From contig NZ_CAXLMO010000102.1 in the NCBI RefSeq assembly GCF_964187635.1, forward strand, positions 1-12,996: DNA of 12,996 nt, in the 5' to 3' direction. Shown here in pieces: positions 1 to 8,246 of this stretch (its first letter is position 1; the number at the start of each line of letters is the position of its first letter). Both the position numbers and the translations under genes were made by a program. This DNA is from Seribacter sulfatis. GTDB taxonomy: Bacteria; Verrucomicrobiota; Verrucomicrobiia; Opitutales; Seribacteraceae. The notes below the pieces were generated by a model. It was not told the origin of the DNA. It saw only the letters and a program-made list of their open reading frames with translations, and made no database searches.

Positions 1-14
1 CCCTCGAAAGCCAT

Positions 15-827
15 CTATAGACTCAAATATTTTTTTACCTTTTCCTCCAAAGCGGAACGGGCATTCTGGTCTACAAGATTGCCCTTTTTATCGACTAACC
101 ACATCGCCGGAATACTGCTTATCCCATGCTCCTGGGCCAGGCTGGTCTTCCAGCCTTTTCCGTCGAAAAATTGGGGCCAGGGCATTTCGTTTTTTGCCAG
201 AAAGCTCTCAAGTTTCTTCTTATCACTGTCCATGGATATTCCAATGATCTCGAAGCCTTGTTTATGCAATTCATCGTAAGTCTTTTTAACACTTGGAATC
301 TCGCGGACACAGGGTCCACACCAAGTGGCCCAGAAATCAATCAGGACCACTTTTCCCTTCATTTGAGAAAGATCCACTTCCCGGCCATCCACCGCGGTAA
401 ATTTCATATCCAAAGGTTTGCCCAAGGCTTCCCTCTTCTTGAGTTGCCCCTTGGCCTTTTCGATAATACGGGCAATCTTGGGGTCCGAATCATCCAATGC
501 GGTAAGTTCCTTTAGAATTTTCAAACTTTTCTCACTGTCTGGGGTCATTTGTGCAACCGCAGAAAGCATGGCATAGGGCATAAATTCTTTGGGGTAATCC
601 TTGGAGAGCAGGCGCCCCACCCTCTCCAGTTCAATAATTCCCTTATCTTGATCCTCTTTTAAAGCTGCTCTTACCTGTGTATCCAATTTTTTATAAACTT
701 CTTCGAAAGCAGGTTTTTCGGAAAGCTTCGTATTGCCTTCATCTTTCGCAAGGGTTGAGTTAAATGGGAATACCCAAAAAATACCAGTTATTGTAAGTAA
801 TAATCTAAACTTCTTTGTTATCTTCAT
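15..827 (-). CDS. Secreted TlpA/ResA-like thioredoxin-fold protein with helical N-terminal domain
   Basis: Likely a periplasmic thiol-disulfide oxidoreductase that reduces or rearranges disulfides in exported proteins; the true partner is unknown. Residues 1-28 look like a Sec signal peptide: a basic start (KITKKFR), a hydrophobic core and probable cleavage after STLA. Residues about 30-135 are charged and mostly helical, perhaps TPR-like. The C-terminal AhpC/TSA-thioredoxin domain (about 137-270) has the strand VVLIDFWATW, the redox motif WCGPC (Cys170 and Cys173), GISMD after the next helix, and the cis-proline in SIPA (Pro240). The 270-residue length fits a TlpA domain plus an N-terminal extension, common in PVC bacteria and Bacteroidota. 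The start at 827 is chosen because it gives the signal peptide; no Shine-Dalgarno is visible. It lies 199 bases downstream of transketolase on the same strand. The fold assignment is secure; the partner is not. Confidence 0.9.
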   Translation of the reverse strand: MKITKKFRLLLTITGIFWVFPFNSTLAKDEGNTKLSEKPAFEEVYKKLDTQVRAALKEDQDKGIIELERVGRLLSKDYPKEFMPYAMLSAVAQMTPDSEKSLKILKELTALDDSDPKIARIIEKAKGQLKKREALGKPLDMKFTAVDGREVDLSQMKGKVVLIDFWATWCGPCVREIPSVKKTYDELHKQGFEIIGISMDSDKKKLESFLAKNEMPWPQFFDGKGWKTSLAQEHGISSIPAMWLVDKKGNLVDQNARSALEEKVKKYLSL

Positions 828-1018
828 TCATGGACTTTAGTCGCTTGAAGTTGAAGATGCCAAGGGTTTATCCAAGGATTGGAAAATTATTATTTTATAA
901 GATGCAGACTCAGTATCGCGTAAAATATATGAAGTTATACCCACAGACGATACCAAGGATTAGCCGTTTACAGAGTAATCCCTGGAAGCCTAAAAATGAG
1001 TATTATCTAGCAATGGAA

Positions 1019-1032
1019 GGATAGAACTATCC
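1019..1032. repeat. Inverted repeat over the transketolase stop codon
   Basis: GGATAG and CTATCC are separated by two A residues, and the arms extend imperfectly to GAA and TTC with one bulged base. The repeat covers the transketolase stop (TAG at 1027-1029, minus strand). The two-base loop and lack of a T-run argue against an intrinsic terminator; it could be a minor RNA-processing or transcript-end structure. Confidence 0.25.
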
Positions 1033-3030
1033 GTTCAATCCAGCCAAGGCCGCTTTTTTAACTATATTTTCAACTGAAATACCAAGTTCGGCCATTACGA
1101 TGTCTCCAGGTGCGGAAATCCCAAAACGGTCAATTCCCACAACCACGCCATCCAAACCGACATACTTTCTCCAAATATCAGACACACCGGCTTCAACCGC
1201 GAGGCGGCTGCGGAATTTTTTCGGCAAAACGGATTCTCGGTATTCTGCATCCTGACGATCGAAGCGTTCCATGCAGGGCATGGAAACTACCCGGACTGTC
1301 GGCCCGAGTTTTTCTGCTGCTTCCAAGGCAAGGGACACTTCGCTTCCAGATGCCAAAATGATTAACTCCAATTCACCCTCTTCCTTACGAGCCACATAAG
1401 CTCCTTTAAGAACACCCTGACGACGCTCCGAAACCGGAATTTGAGAAAGATTGGGAACATTCTGACGAGTTAAAATGAGACCAGTTGGTCCGTCAATACG
1501 CTCGAGGGAAGCAAAGAATGCACCAGCTGTCTCCTCAGGATCAGCGGGACGAATAACATCAAGGTTAGGAATCAAACGCAGGCCACTGGTGGTTTCAACA
1601 GGTTGGTGTGTTGGTCCATCCTCTCCGACTGCAACCGAATCGTGTGTCCAGATGTGAAAAATAGGCAGATTTGCCAGCGCGGAAACCCGAACTGCACCAC
1701 GCATATAATCCGCAAACACGGCAAATGTGGCACCGGATGGACGGAAAATACCATAGTATCCAATCCCATTGACAATCGCACCCATCGCATGTTCACGAAT
1801 TCCAAAAAGGAGATTTCGACCCGCATTGTTGGTGCTCGAAAAATCGCCCATGTCTTTGAGGTAATTTTTGGTTGAACCGTGAAGATCAGCGGATCCGCTA
1901 ATGAGCAATGGAAAAGCCTTGGCTAAATCATTAATAATCTGAGAACCTGCTGCACGGGTGGCCACCTTTGCATCTTCGGCAAATACTTGCACGCTATCGA
2001 TTAAATTAGCCGGTAACTCGCGGGTTAGTCCGCTATTTAATAGGGCTGCTTTTTCAGGATTAGCGGATTGCCAAGCGGAAAAAGTTTGATCCCATGCCTG
2101 ACGGTTTACTTTCCGTTGCTCCTTGAGAGAAGAAAAGTAGGAACGAACTTCCTCAGATACAAAGAATTTTTCTTCCGGGAGACCAAGGCCTTGTCGGGCG
2201 GAATCAGCAAATTTTGCTCCGCCTTCGCCGTGTCCGGCTGCGGTACCTGCCACTTCGGGAATACCCTTTCCGATAAGAGTTTTAACCTCAATAAAAGTCG
2301 GTTTGCCATTATTATTTGCCCGGGCCTGTGACAATGCATCGGCAATCGCATTCAGGTCATGTCCATCTTCCAGGCGAATTACATTAAATCCATAGGCTGC
2401 AAAACGATCGAGCACGCTCTCGCTTTGGCTCGCATCTGCCATTGCATCCAAAGTTACATCATTTGAATCATAAACTATTGTTAAATTATCCAGGCCAACA
2501 TGGCCACCAAGAGAAGCCGCCTCTGCCGCGACCCCTTCCTGGAGACAACCATCTCCCACCAAGCAGACAACCTGATGGTTAATAATTTCATGCTCCGGTG
2601 TATTAAAATGAGCAGCCGCCATCTTACCGGCAATTGCAATACCCACTGCGTTTCCTACTCCCTGACCGAGCGGGCCAGTTGTGCATTCAACACCTGGAGT
2701 TTCTCCAAATTCAGGATGTCCGGGAGTCTTACTGTGAAGCTTGCGGAAATTCTTTACCTCCTGGAGAGAAAGATCGTAACCCGCCAAATGAAGCCAACCA
2801 TAAAGGAACATACTTCCGTGACCGGCAGAGAGAACGAAGCGGTCGCGGTTTAACCATTCCGCATCCGAAGGATCGACCTGTAAATCATGCCCATAAAGAA
2901 CTGCCCCCACTTCGGCAGCACCGAGAGGAAGTCCGAGGTGACCGGAACTGCATGCGTGAACGGCGTCGATTGCCAAGCCTCGGGCTTGATCTGCTGCTTG
3001 TTGAAGAATTTCTATATTTGGTAGTGCCAT
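1027..3030 (-). CDS. tkt: Transketolase
   Basis: Cytoplasmic thiamine-diphosphate enzyme of the non-oxidative pentose phosphate pathway. It moves a two-carbon ketol unit between sugar phosphates (xylulose 5-phosphate to ribose 5-phosphate or erythrose 4-phosphate). The 667-residue length matches bacterial transketolases. Visible motifs in order are: SSGHLGLPLG (His31), LSAGHGSM (His71), TPGHPE (His105), the TPP/metal site GDGCLQEG at 159-166 followed by N190, the pyrimidine-domain glutamate in GIREHA (Glu413), HDSVAVGEDGPTHQPVE with substrate histidine 475, and a C-terminal domain from about 545. The first motif reads SGHLGLPLG where E. coli has SGHPGAPMG, a mild divergence in an otherwise complete active site. 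The start at 3030 gives a standard N terminus. No Shine-Dalgarno is seen; the leader carries the AT-rich string ACAAAATTACT just before ATG. The unknown secreted-protein gene lies 75 bases upstream on the same strand. Confidence 0.97.
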   Translation of the reverse strand: MALPNIEILQQAADQARGLAIDAVHACSSGHLGLPLGAAEVGAVLYGHDLQVDPSDAEWLNRDRFVLSAGHGSMFLYGWLHLAGYDLSLQEVKNFRKLHSKTPGHPEFGETPGVECTTGPLGQGVGNAVGIAIAGKMAAAHFNTPEHEIINHQVVCLVGDGCLQEGVAAEAASLGGHVGLDNLTIVYDSNDVTLDAMADASQSESVLDRFAAYGFNVIRLEDGHDLNAIADALSQARANNNGKPTFIEVKTLIGKGIPEVAGTAAGHGEGGAKFADSARQGLGLPEEKFFVSEEVRSYFSSLKEQRKVNRQAWDQTFSAWQSANPEKAALLNSGLTRELPANLIDSVQVFAEDAKVATRAAGSQIINDLAKAFPLLISGSADLHGSTKNYLKDMGDFSSTNNAGRNLLFGIREHAMGAIVNGIGYYGIFRPSGATFAVFADYMRGAVRVSALANLPIFHIWTHDSVAVGEDGPTHQPVETTSGLRLIPNLDVIRPADPEETAGAFFASLERIDGPTGLILTRQNVPNLSQIPVSERRQGVLKGAYVARKEEGELELIILASGSEVSLALEAAEKLGPTVRVVSMPCMERFDRQDAEYRESVLPKKFRSRLAVEAGVSDIWRKYVGLDGVVVGIDRFGISAPGDIVMAELGISVENIVKKAALAGLNG

Positions 3031-3094
3031 AGTAATTTTGTGCTTTAAATTAAAAGTACGGGAATTGAAAAGGAGTTACTGAAAAGTTTTATTT

Positions 3095-3112
3095 AGAGTA
3101 AACTATCACTCT
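3095..3112. repeat. Small hairpin at the end of the unknown secreted-protein gene
   Basis: AGAGTAA pairs with TCACTCT (7 pairs including one G-T in RNA terms) around a 4-base loop, spanning the tandem TGA-TAG stops at 3103-3108. On the minus strand it is followed by an A-rich stretch and then CTTTT, so it is at best a weak terminator between this gene and transketolase. Confidence 0.25.
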
Positions 3113-4263
3113 TGGTAGATAACATCTTTTGTAGTCAATTCAACCATGTTTTCTCCTAGGCCCACCTCTACATGCTTGGACCATATAGTAACTACCCCGG
3201 TTTGATCATCTTTATCGATGCCAATGAGGAAATACTTATCATCCGGCGAGACATCATCCAATTCTCCATTACCGAAAGGGTCAGTTCTCGCTTTTCCCAC
3301 TTTTGCCTGCAACAAGATTGACTTTACTCCAAGCGCAATTTCTGGATTTGCTGTAGAATCTTTTTCCGCATAAGCCCATAATTCAGCAACGGACTTCACC
3401 TCCCCCGCTAAGGCACTATCTAAATTCAAATCAGAAAGTAAATCCTGCAGATTACGGGTGGTTAAATAAAAATCGGAGGCCTGGGCCGGTCGTTCCTTAC
3501 CCTGAGCAGTGGGAACAGAAGCTTTAAACTTCAATACCGATCGAGCAAGCTTGTTATACCGTTTTAGTGGATACCGACTTTCAGATTCCGCTATTGTAGG
3601 GGGCGGGGGCAGTGATAAAAAATCCGAATTTGCCAATTCTTCTTCCTGATGAGTTATCTTAGTGGCAAGAGGTGGGGAATATTCAGCAATCGGAGAATTC
3701 TCCCGATTGGTTTTCTGTTTAGCTTCCGATATTACCCTACTCAAATATTCAATTCTTTGTTCGGCACTCAAATGGTCATTACCCTCCAAGATAAAAGCTT
3801 GCAACTCATCATCCCCGGGACGTTGACTTTGCCTAGACTCCGATTCGAATAGTTTGGCCTCCAAGTCTCTGAGGCGATTTTCCAAACTCCTTACTTTGCT
3901 GGCTTCAATTGTTACGGGTTCTTTCGCCACATGCTTTTGCTTATGCGAAACGAAAACTGGCATCGGTCCAAGTCGAGGATTTAAGGATAGTTGTTCAAGA
4001 GTATAAAATTGAGGATTTCCCTTGTCCATGAAATCAAAAAGGGGAACATTTTTCGGATAAAAAAGAGGAATAGCAGTCTGCTTATTTTTAATCCGTACAA
4101 TCATCGAACCATCCTCTTCGATATTGCGAATGGGACTTATCCAAGTAACTGAATCCATCACATCCAAATACGTTGGACTAATTAACTCTCTTGCCCCAAC
4201 GCTTCCCTGAGCAAACAAAGAGGCAAAATATAATAATAACATTTTGTTGTAATATGTGTTCAT
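3106..4263 (-). CDS. Secreted protein of unknown function with short coiled coil
   Basis: I do not recognise this family. The reading frame opens further upstream with a TTG at 4308 and an ATG at 4275. I chose the ATG at 4263 because the protein then starts MNTYYNKM, runs into a hydrophobic stretch (LLLYFASLFAQG) and ends in a likely signal peptidase site after GSVGA, leaving about 360 mature residues. Counting from this start, a segment near 120-145 with heptad-like spacing (VRSLENRLRDLEAKLFE) may form a short coiled coil. The middle is polar and low in complexity, with a PPPP run near 220. The last 60 residues (FLIGIDKDDQTGVVTIWSKH and onward) read as a compact beta-rich domain. The mature protein has no cysteine and no obvious membrane anchor. 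The gene ends in tandem stops (TGA TAG). It sits divergently from the ABC operon and 75 bases ahead of transketolase. An envelope or periplasmic role is the most that can be inferred. Confidence 0.75.
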   Translation of the reverse strand: MNTYYNKMLLLYFASLFAQGSVGARELISPTYLDVMDSVTWISPIRNIEEDGSMIVRIKNKQTAIPLFYPKNVPLFDFMDKGNPQFYTLEQLSLNPRLGPMPVFVSHKQKHVAKEPVTIEASKVRSLENRLRDLEAKLFESESRQSQRPGDDELQAFILEGNDHLSAEQRIEYLSRVISEAKQKTNRENSPIAEYSPPLATKITHQEEELANSDFLSLPPPPTIAESESRYPLKRYNKLARSVLKFKASVPTAQGKERPAQASDFYLTTRNLQDLLSDLNLDSALAGEVKSVAELWAYAEKDSTANPEIALGVKSILLQAKVGKARTDPFGNGELDDVSPDDKYFLIGIDKDDQTGVVTIWSKHVEVGLGENMVELTTKDVIYQE

Positions 4264-4412
4264 AACAACATTCATATGCACTATTGATATTATTTTAGAT
4301 GTTTGCAAAGTTTTTCTTCTTGCCCATCTTGCAAATTACTTTTTTTTCGGTAGTTTACACAAAATTTAGTTTTTAAACCGCTTTTGTCCATTCCCCAAGA
4401 TCCCCCACCTCA

Positions 4413-4421
4413 ATTATAACA
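4413..4421 (-). promoter_or_regulatory. Possible extended -10 promoter for the unknown secreted-protein gene
   Basis: On the minus strand the sequence reads TGT followed by a perfect TATAAT (TATAAT at 4413-4418, TG at 4420-4421), an extended -10 element. A TTGATA that would make a good -35 box lies at 4442-4447, but with a 23-base spacer, too long for a standard sigma-70 promoter; the 17-base position holds only GGCATA. Transcription from here would give a leader of about 140 bases before the ATG at 4263. The same bases contain TATAAC on the plus strand (4415-4420), so the site could also serve the divergent ABC operon, though no -35 box is convincing there. Suggestive only. Confidence 0.35.
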
Positions 4422-4459
4422 TGCATTCTATTTAGTATGCCTATCAAACAATTGCTAAT

Positions 4460-5182
4460 ATGTCAGACCATTCATCCTCAGAAATAATGATCGAGACACA
4501 AGGTCTCAGTAAATACTACGGCGACTTCATCGCGGTAGATGACTTAAATATTACCATTCGCGAAGGAGAGGTAGTCGCATTTCTCGGGCCAAACGGAGCG
4601 GGAAAGAGCACTACCATGAAAATGCTTACCGGATATTTAGCACCCTCCTTGGGAACGGCAAAGATTTGCGGGATGGAGGTTGCTCACAACAGAGAAAAAG
4701 TAGCAAATCGGATTGGTTATCTTCCAGAAAATGGCCCACTTTACGAGGAAATGACTCCCCTAAAATTACTGAATTTCTTTGCAGACGCTCGCAGTATAGA
4801 TGCCAAAACAAAAGCGGTCAGAATTGAACAAGTGGTGGAACAGTGTGCGATTAGCACAGTTTTAAATAAACCAATCGGAAAACTTTCCCGAGGATTTCGG
4901 CAACGGGTCGGAATGGCGAATGTGCTCCTCCACGAACCCGATGTGTTGATTATGGATGAACCTACCGCAGGACTCGACCCAAACCAAGTTCTGGAAGTAA
5001 GAAAAACCATTAAAGACCTGGGCAAGACTATCCTGTTGTCTACTCACATCCTCCAAGAAGTTCCGGAAATGGCCGACCGTATCATTTTGATCGATCAGGG
5101 AAGATTAATTTTTGATGGTACTCCGAATGATTTAAAAGATGAATCCTCACTTGACTCCTGGTTCAATCGCCAAACTGCCTAA
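4460..5182 (+). CDS. ABC transporter ATP-binding protein, GldA-type
   Basis: Cytoplasmic ATPase that would power the permease encoded 26 bases downstream. All motifs are present in 240 residues: Walker A GPNGAGKST (43-51), signature LSRGFRQRVGMA (142-153), Walker B DVLIMDEPTAGLDP (161-174) and the switch histidine in STHIL (His196). The Q-loop region reads YLPENGPLYEEMT (88-100), with Glu90 at the position usually held by Gln. This LPE-N-PLY pattern is typical of the GldA/CcmA-like group of ABC-2 ATPases. The C terminus is short, with no regulatory domain. The ATG at 4460 is followed by a polar lead-in before the first beta strand; no Shine-Dalgarno precedes it. Named after GldA of Flavobacterium only by family; the substrate is unknown and gliding should not be assumed. 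Confidence 0.93.
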   Translation: MSDHSSSEIMIETQGLSKYYGDFIAVDDLNITIREGEVVAFLGPNGAGKSTTMKMLTGYLAPSLGTAKICGMEVAHNREKVANRIGYLPENGPLYEEMTPLKLLNFFADARSIDAKTKAVRIEQVVEQCAISTVLNKPIGKLSRGFRQRVGMANVLLHEPDVLIMDEPTAGLDPNQVLEVRKTIKDLGKTILLSTHILQEVPEMADRIILIDQGRLIFDGTPNDLKDESSLDSWFNRQTA

Positions 5183-5208
5183 GACCTTACCTTTAACATT
5201 TTCCTGTT

Positions 5209-8205
5209 ATGAATTCCCAAGCTATCTCCGCTGTATTTAAACGAAATCTTGCTTCCTATTTCGGAAGTCCAAGTGGGTATGTCTTTATTTGTGCATTCCT
5301 TTTGGCAAGTGGAATTGCTGCTTTTTGGTCGCAAGAATTCTTTGATTCCAATTTGGCGAATCTGGACCAGTTAAATCAATTCCTACCCCACATTCTCCTT
5401 GGTTTTATTCCCGCCATTACTATGAGTATCTGGGCGGATGAGCGAAGGCAGGGAACGGACGAACTTCTCTTAACTCTTCCAGGCAGCGACTTTGATGTGG
5501 TTCTAGGAAAGTATTTCGGTGCAGTTGCGATTTTTGCGATTTCCTTACTCTTTTCCCTGGTTGCGAATTATTTTGTACTTTCTCAGCTAGGAAATCCTGA
5601 CTTTGGACTACTATTATCTACTTACATCGGCTACTTCTTTGTGGGTTTAAGCATGATTGCCATTGGGATGGTGGCTTCATTCCTAACGCCTAACCTAACG
5701 GTCGCTTTTGTACTGGGAGTTGCTTTTAACGCTCCACTCGCCCTTCTTCCCAATACCAACTGGGGACTATCTGCTAGCTTTTTAGATTTTAGCCGTGGAA
5801 CTATCAGTATATCGGGTATTGTCTTTTTTGTTAGTCTATCCGTTGCCATGCTCTACCTTTGTTCGATTTTAATTGGTCGTAGGCACTGGGTGGGTAGCCC
5901 AACCGGCAAGACAAAAATATTTCATTACAGCACTCGAGTAGTTGCCTCCTTGGCAATAGCATATTCCCTAACCTTCATTTTTCGAAATAATGATATTATT
6001 AGGATTGATGCCACAGCGGAGCAATTAAGTAGTTTATCGCAAGGTTCAAAAGATTTACTGAAGGAGATTGAAGGACAGGTTGAGATTGATGCCTTTATAT
6101 CTCCTGCCGATTCAATGCCTGAACAATATGTACAAACGCGTATTAATTTATTAACTGCATTGCGGGAAATTGAGCGTAATGGAAACCAGGTAATCGTTGA
6201 TATTCACGAGATTACCGCAGAAGATAATGCTTCCACTACGGCAGAAAAATATGGGGTCGAAAATCAAAACGGCATAACTCCCCCTCTTTTTGTTCAGCAG
6301 GATGGCCGATTTATGCCTTGGCAAAAAGATTTATACCTGGGGCTTGTTTTTAAGGGAAGTGGGGGGCAGCAAACGATTCCTTTTGTCTACAAAGGACTGC
6401 CAGTGGAATACGAAATCATGCGCACTCTCAGTTCGGTCAGTGGTTCGAAAGCAAAGAAAAAACTGGGTGTATTTGCGACGGATGCTCCAATGATGGGAAC
6501 CGCCGGTATGGGAATAATGGGCTTTAGTATGGGAGGCGGCACCCCTGCATGGGAAGTCGTGAGCGAACTTCGCAAACAATATGATGTCCAGGAAGTAACT
6601 GGTGGGGAAATTAAAAAGGGAGATTATGACGCCATTATGGTGGTCCAACCTTCCACCTTAGATAACGAAAAATTAGATGATCTTATCGCCGCAATCAAGG
6701 CAGGAGTTCCCACCGCCATATTCGAAGATCCACTTCCACTTATTCAGGGCAGTGTTACTGGTACTTACGAACCACGAAGAAATAATCAACAGGGAGGTGG
6801 ACCAGGACAACCCCCTCCTCCAGCTCCTGAAAAAGGTGATTTATCCAAGCTGTGGAGCCTACTAGGAGTTCACTTTAACGTAAATCCGGCGGAGCGATTA
6901 GACGCGATCAAGAATGAACTTCTCCAACTACAGACAAGTGCAAACCGAAGTTTAGCCCCTGCAAGAGGGAGATTTACCGAGGTGGGAAGTTTTTTCACCA
7001 AGCTTAATGACTTGATCAAGAAAACTTCTGAGTACGAAGCTAGATTGAATGCGAATGCTCCCCTTTCCTCGAGCGATTGGTCGAGTCTTTCACTTACCAG
7101 TCTGAGGGATTCAATAAATGGATTGGATTCAGGTCACCCAATTCGTAATTTTATTGAGCAAAAGCTTCTCGATCCAGTGGATACTAAATTAAAAGGCTTA
7201 GAAAAAAGAATTTTGCGGGATCCCTATAATCCGACTCCCAAAATTCCCCGTTCTGATAATTTCCCAGACGAATTCATTTATGTCGGAGGAAAAGAGAATT
7301 CCTTCCTCGAGGGACCCGTGACCTCTGAACTTCAATATTGTTTATTTACTTGCCCAGGTTCGCTCTATGAAAACCCATCGAGTACGCTCACTTTTAAACC
7401 CTTACTTAAAACAAGGGGAGGAAGTCTTTCGGGAACAACCAGTCTCGATAATTTTTGGACCGGAGGAGTGTTTGGAACACCTCGACGTTTTAACCCAGAC
7501 AGAACGCTATACTCTGGTTCCAACCTGTCCGAAACTATTGGTGCTTCCATTGGCGGTACAATCCAGGATGGAAATCAGACCAATCAAATTAATGTAATTT
7601 TGATCGCGGATATTGATGTGTTAGCGGATCCATTTTTCAATATCCGGAGCCGAGGTCCAGAATCGGACTTCCCTCTTGATGTAGACAATGTAACCTTGTC
7701 ACTTAACTTAATCGATAGTTTAGCCAAGGAGGATCGTTTACTTGAGATCAGGAATCGCCGTCGCCTGCACCGTACATTACAGGAGTTTGAAAAAAGCATC
7801 GAGGAGGCACGTGAAGTTGCTACTCAAACTATTCAAAATGCAGAAAGTTCGATTCAAAAGATCCTTCAAGAAGAAAATCGGAAATTAAACGAAGCCCTTG
7901 CAGATGTTCAAAATAGCCAAAGTAATATGACACAGGGGCAATTCATGCAATTACTCCAAACTGAGGCCGCCAAGCTGCAAAAGAATTTGGCAAAAAGAGA
8001 ACGAGAATTACGACAAGATACCAACACGAAAGTGAAAGCAGCAGAGCGTCAGCGAGATCGCGAAATTAAAGAGAAGCAAGAATTCATTCAACAAATGTCC
8101 GTATTCCTCCCTCCCATCCCCCTACTCATTGTTGCTTTAATTGTTTTTTCGAGGAAAAGAAAAGCTGAGATCGATGGAGCAGTTGATTCTCGATTACGAT
8201 CTTAG
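5209..8205 (+). CDS. Fused ABC-2 permease (GldF-like) and GldG-family extracytoplasmic protein
   Basis: Two proteins that are separate in Flavobacterium (GldF and GldG) are joined here in 998 residues. Residues 1-225 form an ABC-2 permease with about six membrane segments (near 24-40, 58-75, 103-124, 134-159, 163-181, 200-222). It includes the cytoplasmic loop WADERRQGTDELLLTLP that normally meets the ATPase. A further segment at 241-258 anchors the GldG (IFT52-like) part, starting at SLSQGSKDLLKEIEG (275-289). Inside this part are a Met/Gly-rich loop (428-444), a GGGPGQPPPPAP linker (529-540), a helical stretch (about 561-669) that looks inserted, and a CxxxC pair (Cys711, Cys715). Residues about 835-962 form a long charged coiled coil, followed by a last membrane segment (965-980) and a basic cytoplasmic tail. 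The gene follows the ATPase by 26 bases and precedes the DUF4340 gene by 41. The fused layout is known in PVC bacteria; the substrate is unknown. Confidence 0.9.
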   Translation: MNSQAISAVFKRNLASYFGSPSGYVFICAFLLASGIAAFWSQEFFDSNLANLDQLNQFLPHILLGFIPAITMSIWADERRQGTDELLLTLPGSDFDVVLGKYFGAVAIFAISLLFSLVANYFVLSQLGNPDFGLLLSTYIGYFFVGLSMIAIGMVASFLTPNLTVAFVLGVAFNAPLALLPNTNWGLSASFLDFSRGTISISGIVFFVSLSVAMLYLCSILIGRRHWVGSPTGKTKIFHYSTRVVASLAIAYSLTFIFRNNDIIRIDATAEQLSSLSQGSKDLLKEIEGQVEIDAFISPADSMPEQYVQTRINLLTALREIERNGNQVIVDIHEITAEDNASTTAEKYGVENQNGITPPLFVQQDGRFMPWQKDLYLGLVFKGSGGQQTIPFVYKGLPVEYEIMRTLSSVSGSKAKKKLGVFATDAPMMGTAGMGIMGFSMGGGTPAWEVVSELRKQYDVQEVTGGEIKKGDYDAIMVVQPSTLDNEKLDDLIAAIKAGVPTAIFEDPLPLIQGSVTGTYEPRRNNQQGGGPGQPPPPAPEKGDLSKLWSLLGVHFNVNPAERLDAIKNELLQLQTSANRSLAPARGRFTEVGSFFTKLNDLIKKTSEYEARLNANAPLSSSDWSSLSLTSLRDSINGLDSGHPIRNFIEQKLLDPVDTKLKGLEKRILRDPYNPTPKIPRSDNFPDEFIYVGGKENSFLEGPVTSELQYCLFTCPGSLYENPSSTLTFKPLLKTRGGSLSGTTSLDNFWTGGVFGTPRRFNPDRTLYSGSNLSETIGASIGGTIQDGNQTNQINVILIADIDVLADPFFNIRSRGPESDFPLDVDNVTLSLNLIDSLAKEDRLLEIRNRRRLHRTLQEFEKSIEEAREVATQTIQNAESSIQKILQEENRKLNEALADVQNSQSNMTQGQFMQLLQTEAAKLQKNLAKRERELRQDTNTKVKAAERQRDREIKEKQEFIQQMSVFLPPIPLLIVALIVFSRKRKAEIDGAVDSRLRS

Positions 8206-8246
8206 TTCATTCCAATCAAATTTAAACTTATACAAAATTTAGACTC

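Noticed and set aside
871..961. Repeated CCAAGGATT (872-880 and 953-961) and a small TCCAA/TTGGA inverted repeat
   Set aside because: Nine-base matches are expected by chance at this scale; the hairpin has a 5-base stem, a 3-base loop and no T-run on either strand in the right place.
815..1024. Plus-strand reading frame of 64-69 residues (ATG at 830, or TTG at 815) in the gap between the TlpA-like and transketolase genes
   Set aside because: No ribosome site, basic low-information protein with no recognisable motif, and it runs into the inverted repeat over the transketolase stop. A 65-codon frame here can arise by chance.
6331..6648. Minus-strand frame of about 105 codons inside the permease fusion gene
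   Set aside because: It lies wholly inside a well-supported gene and encodes nothing recognisable.
4460..8205. Reading the ABC genes as a gliding-motility locus
   Set aside because: The names come from Flavobacterium homologues. No GldJ, GldK, GldL, GldM, GldN or Spr genes are visible, and fused GldFG proteins occur widely in non-gliding bacteria.
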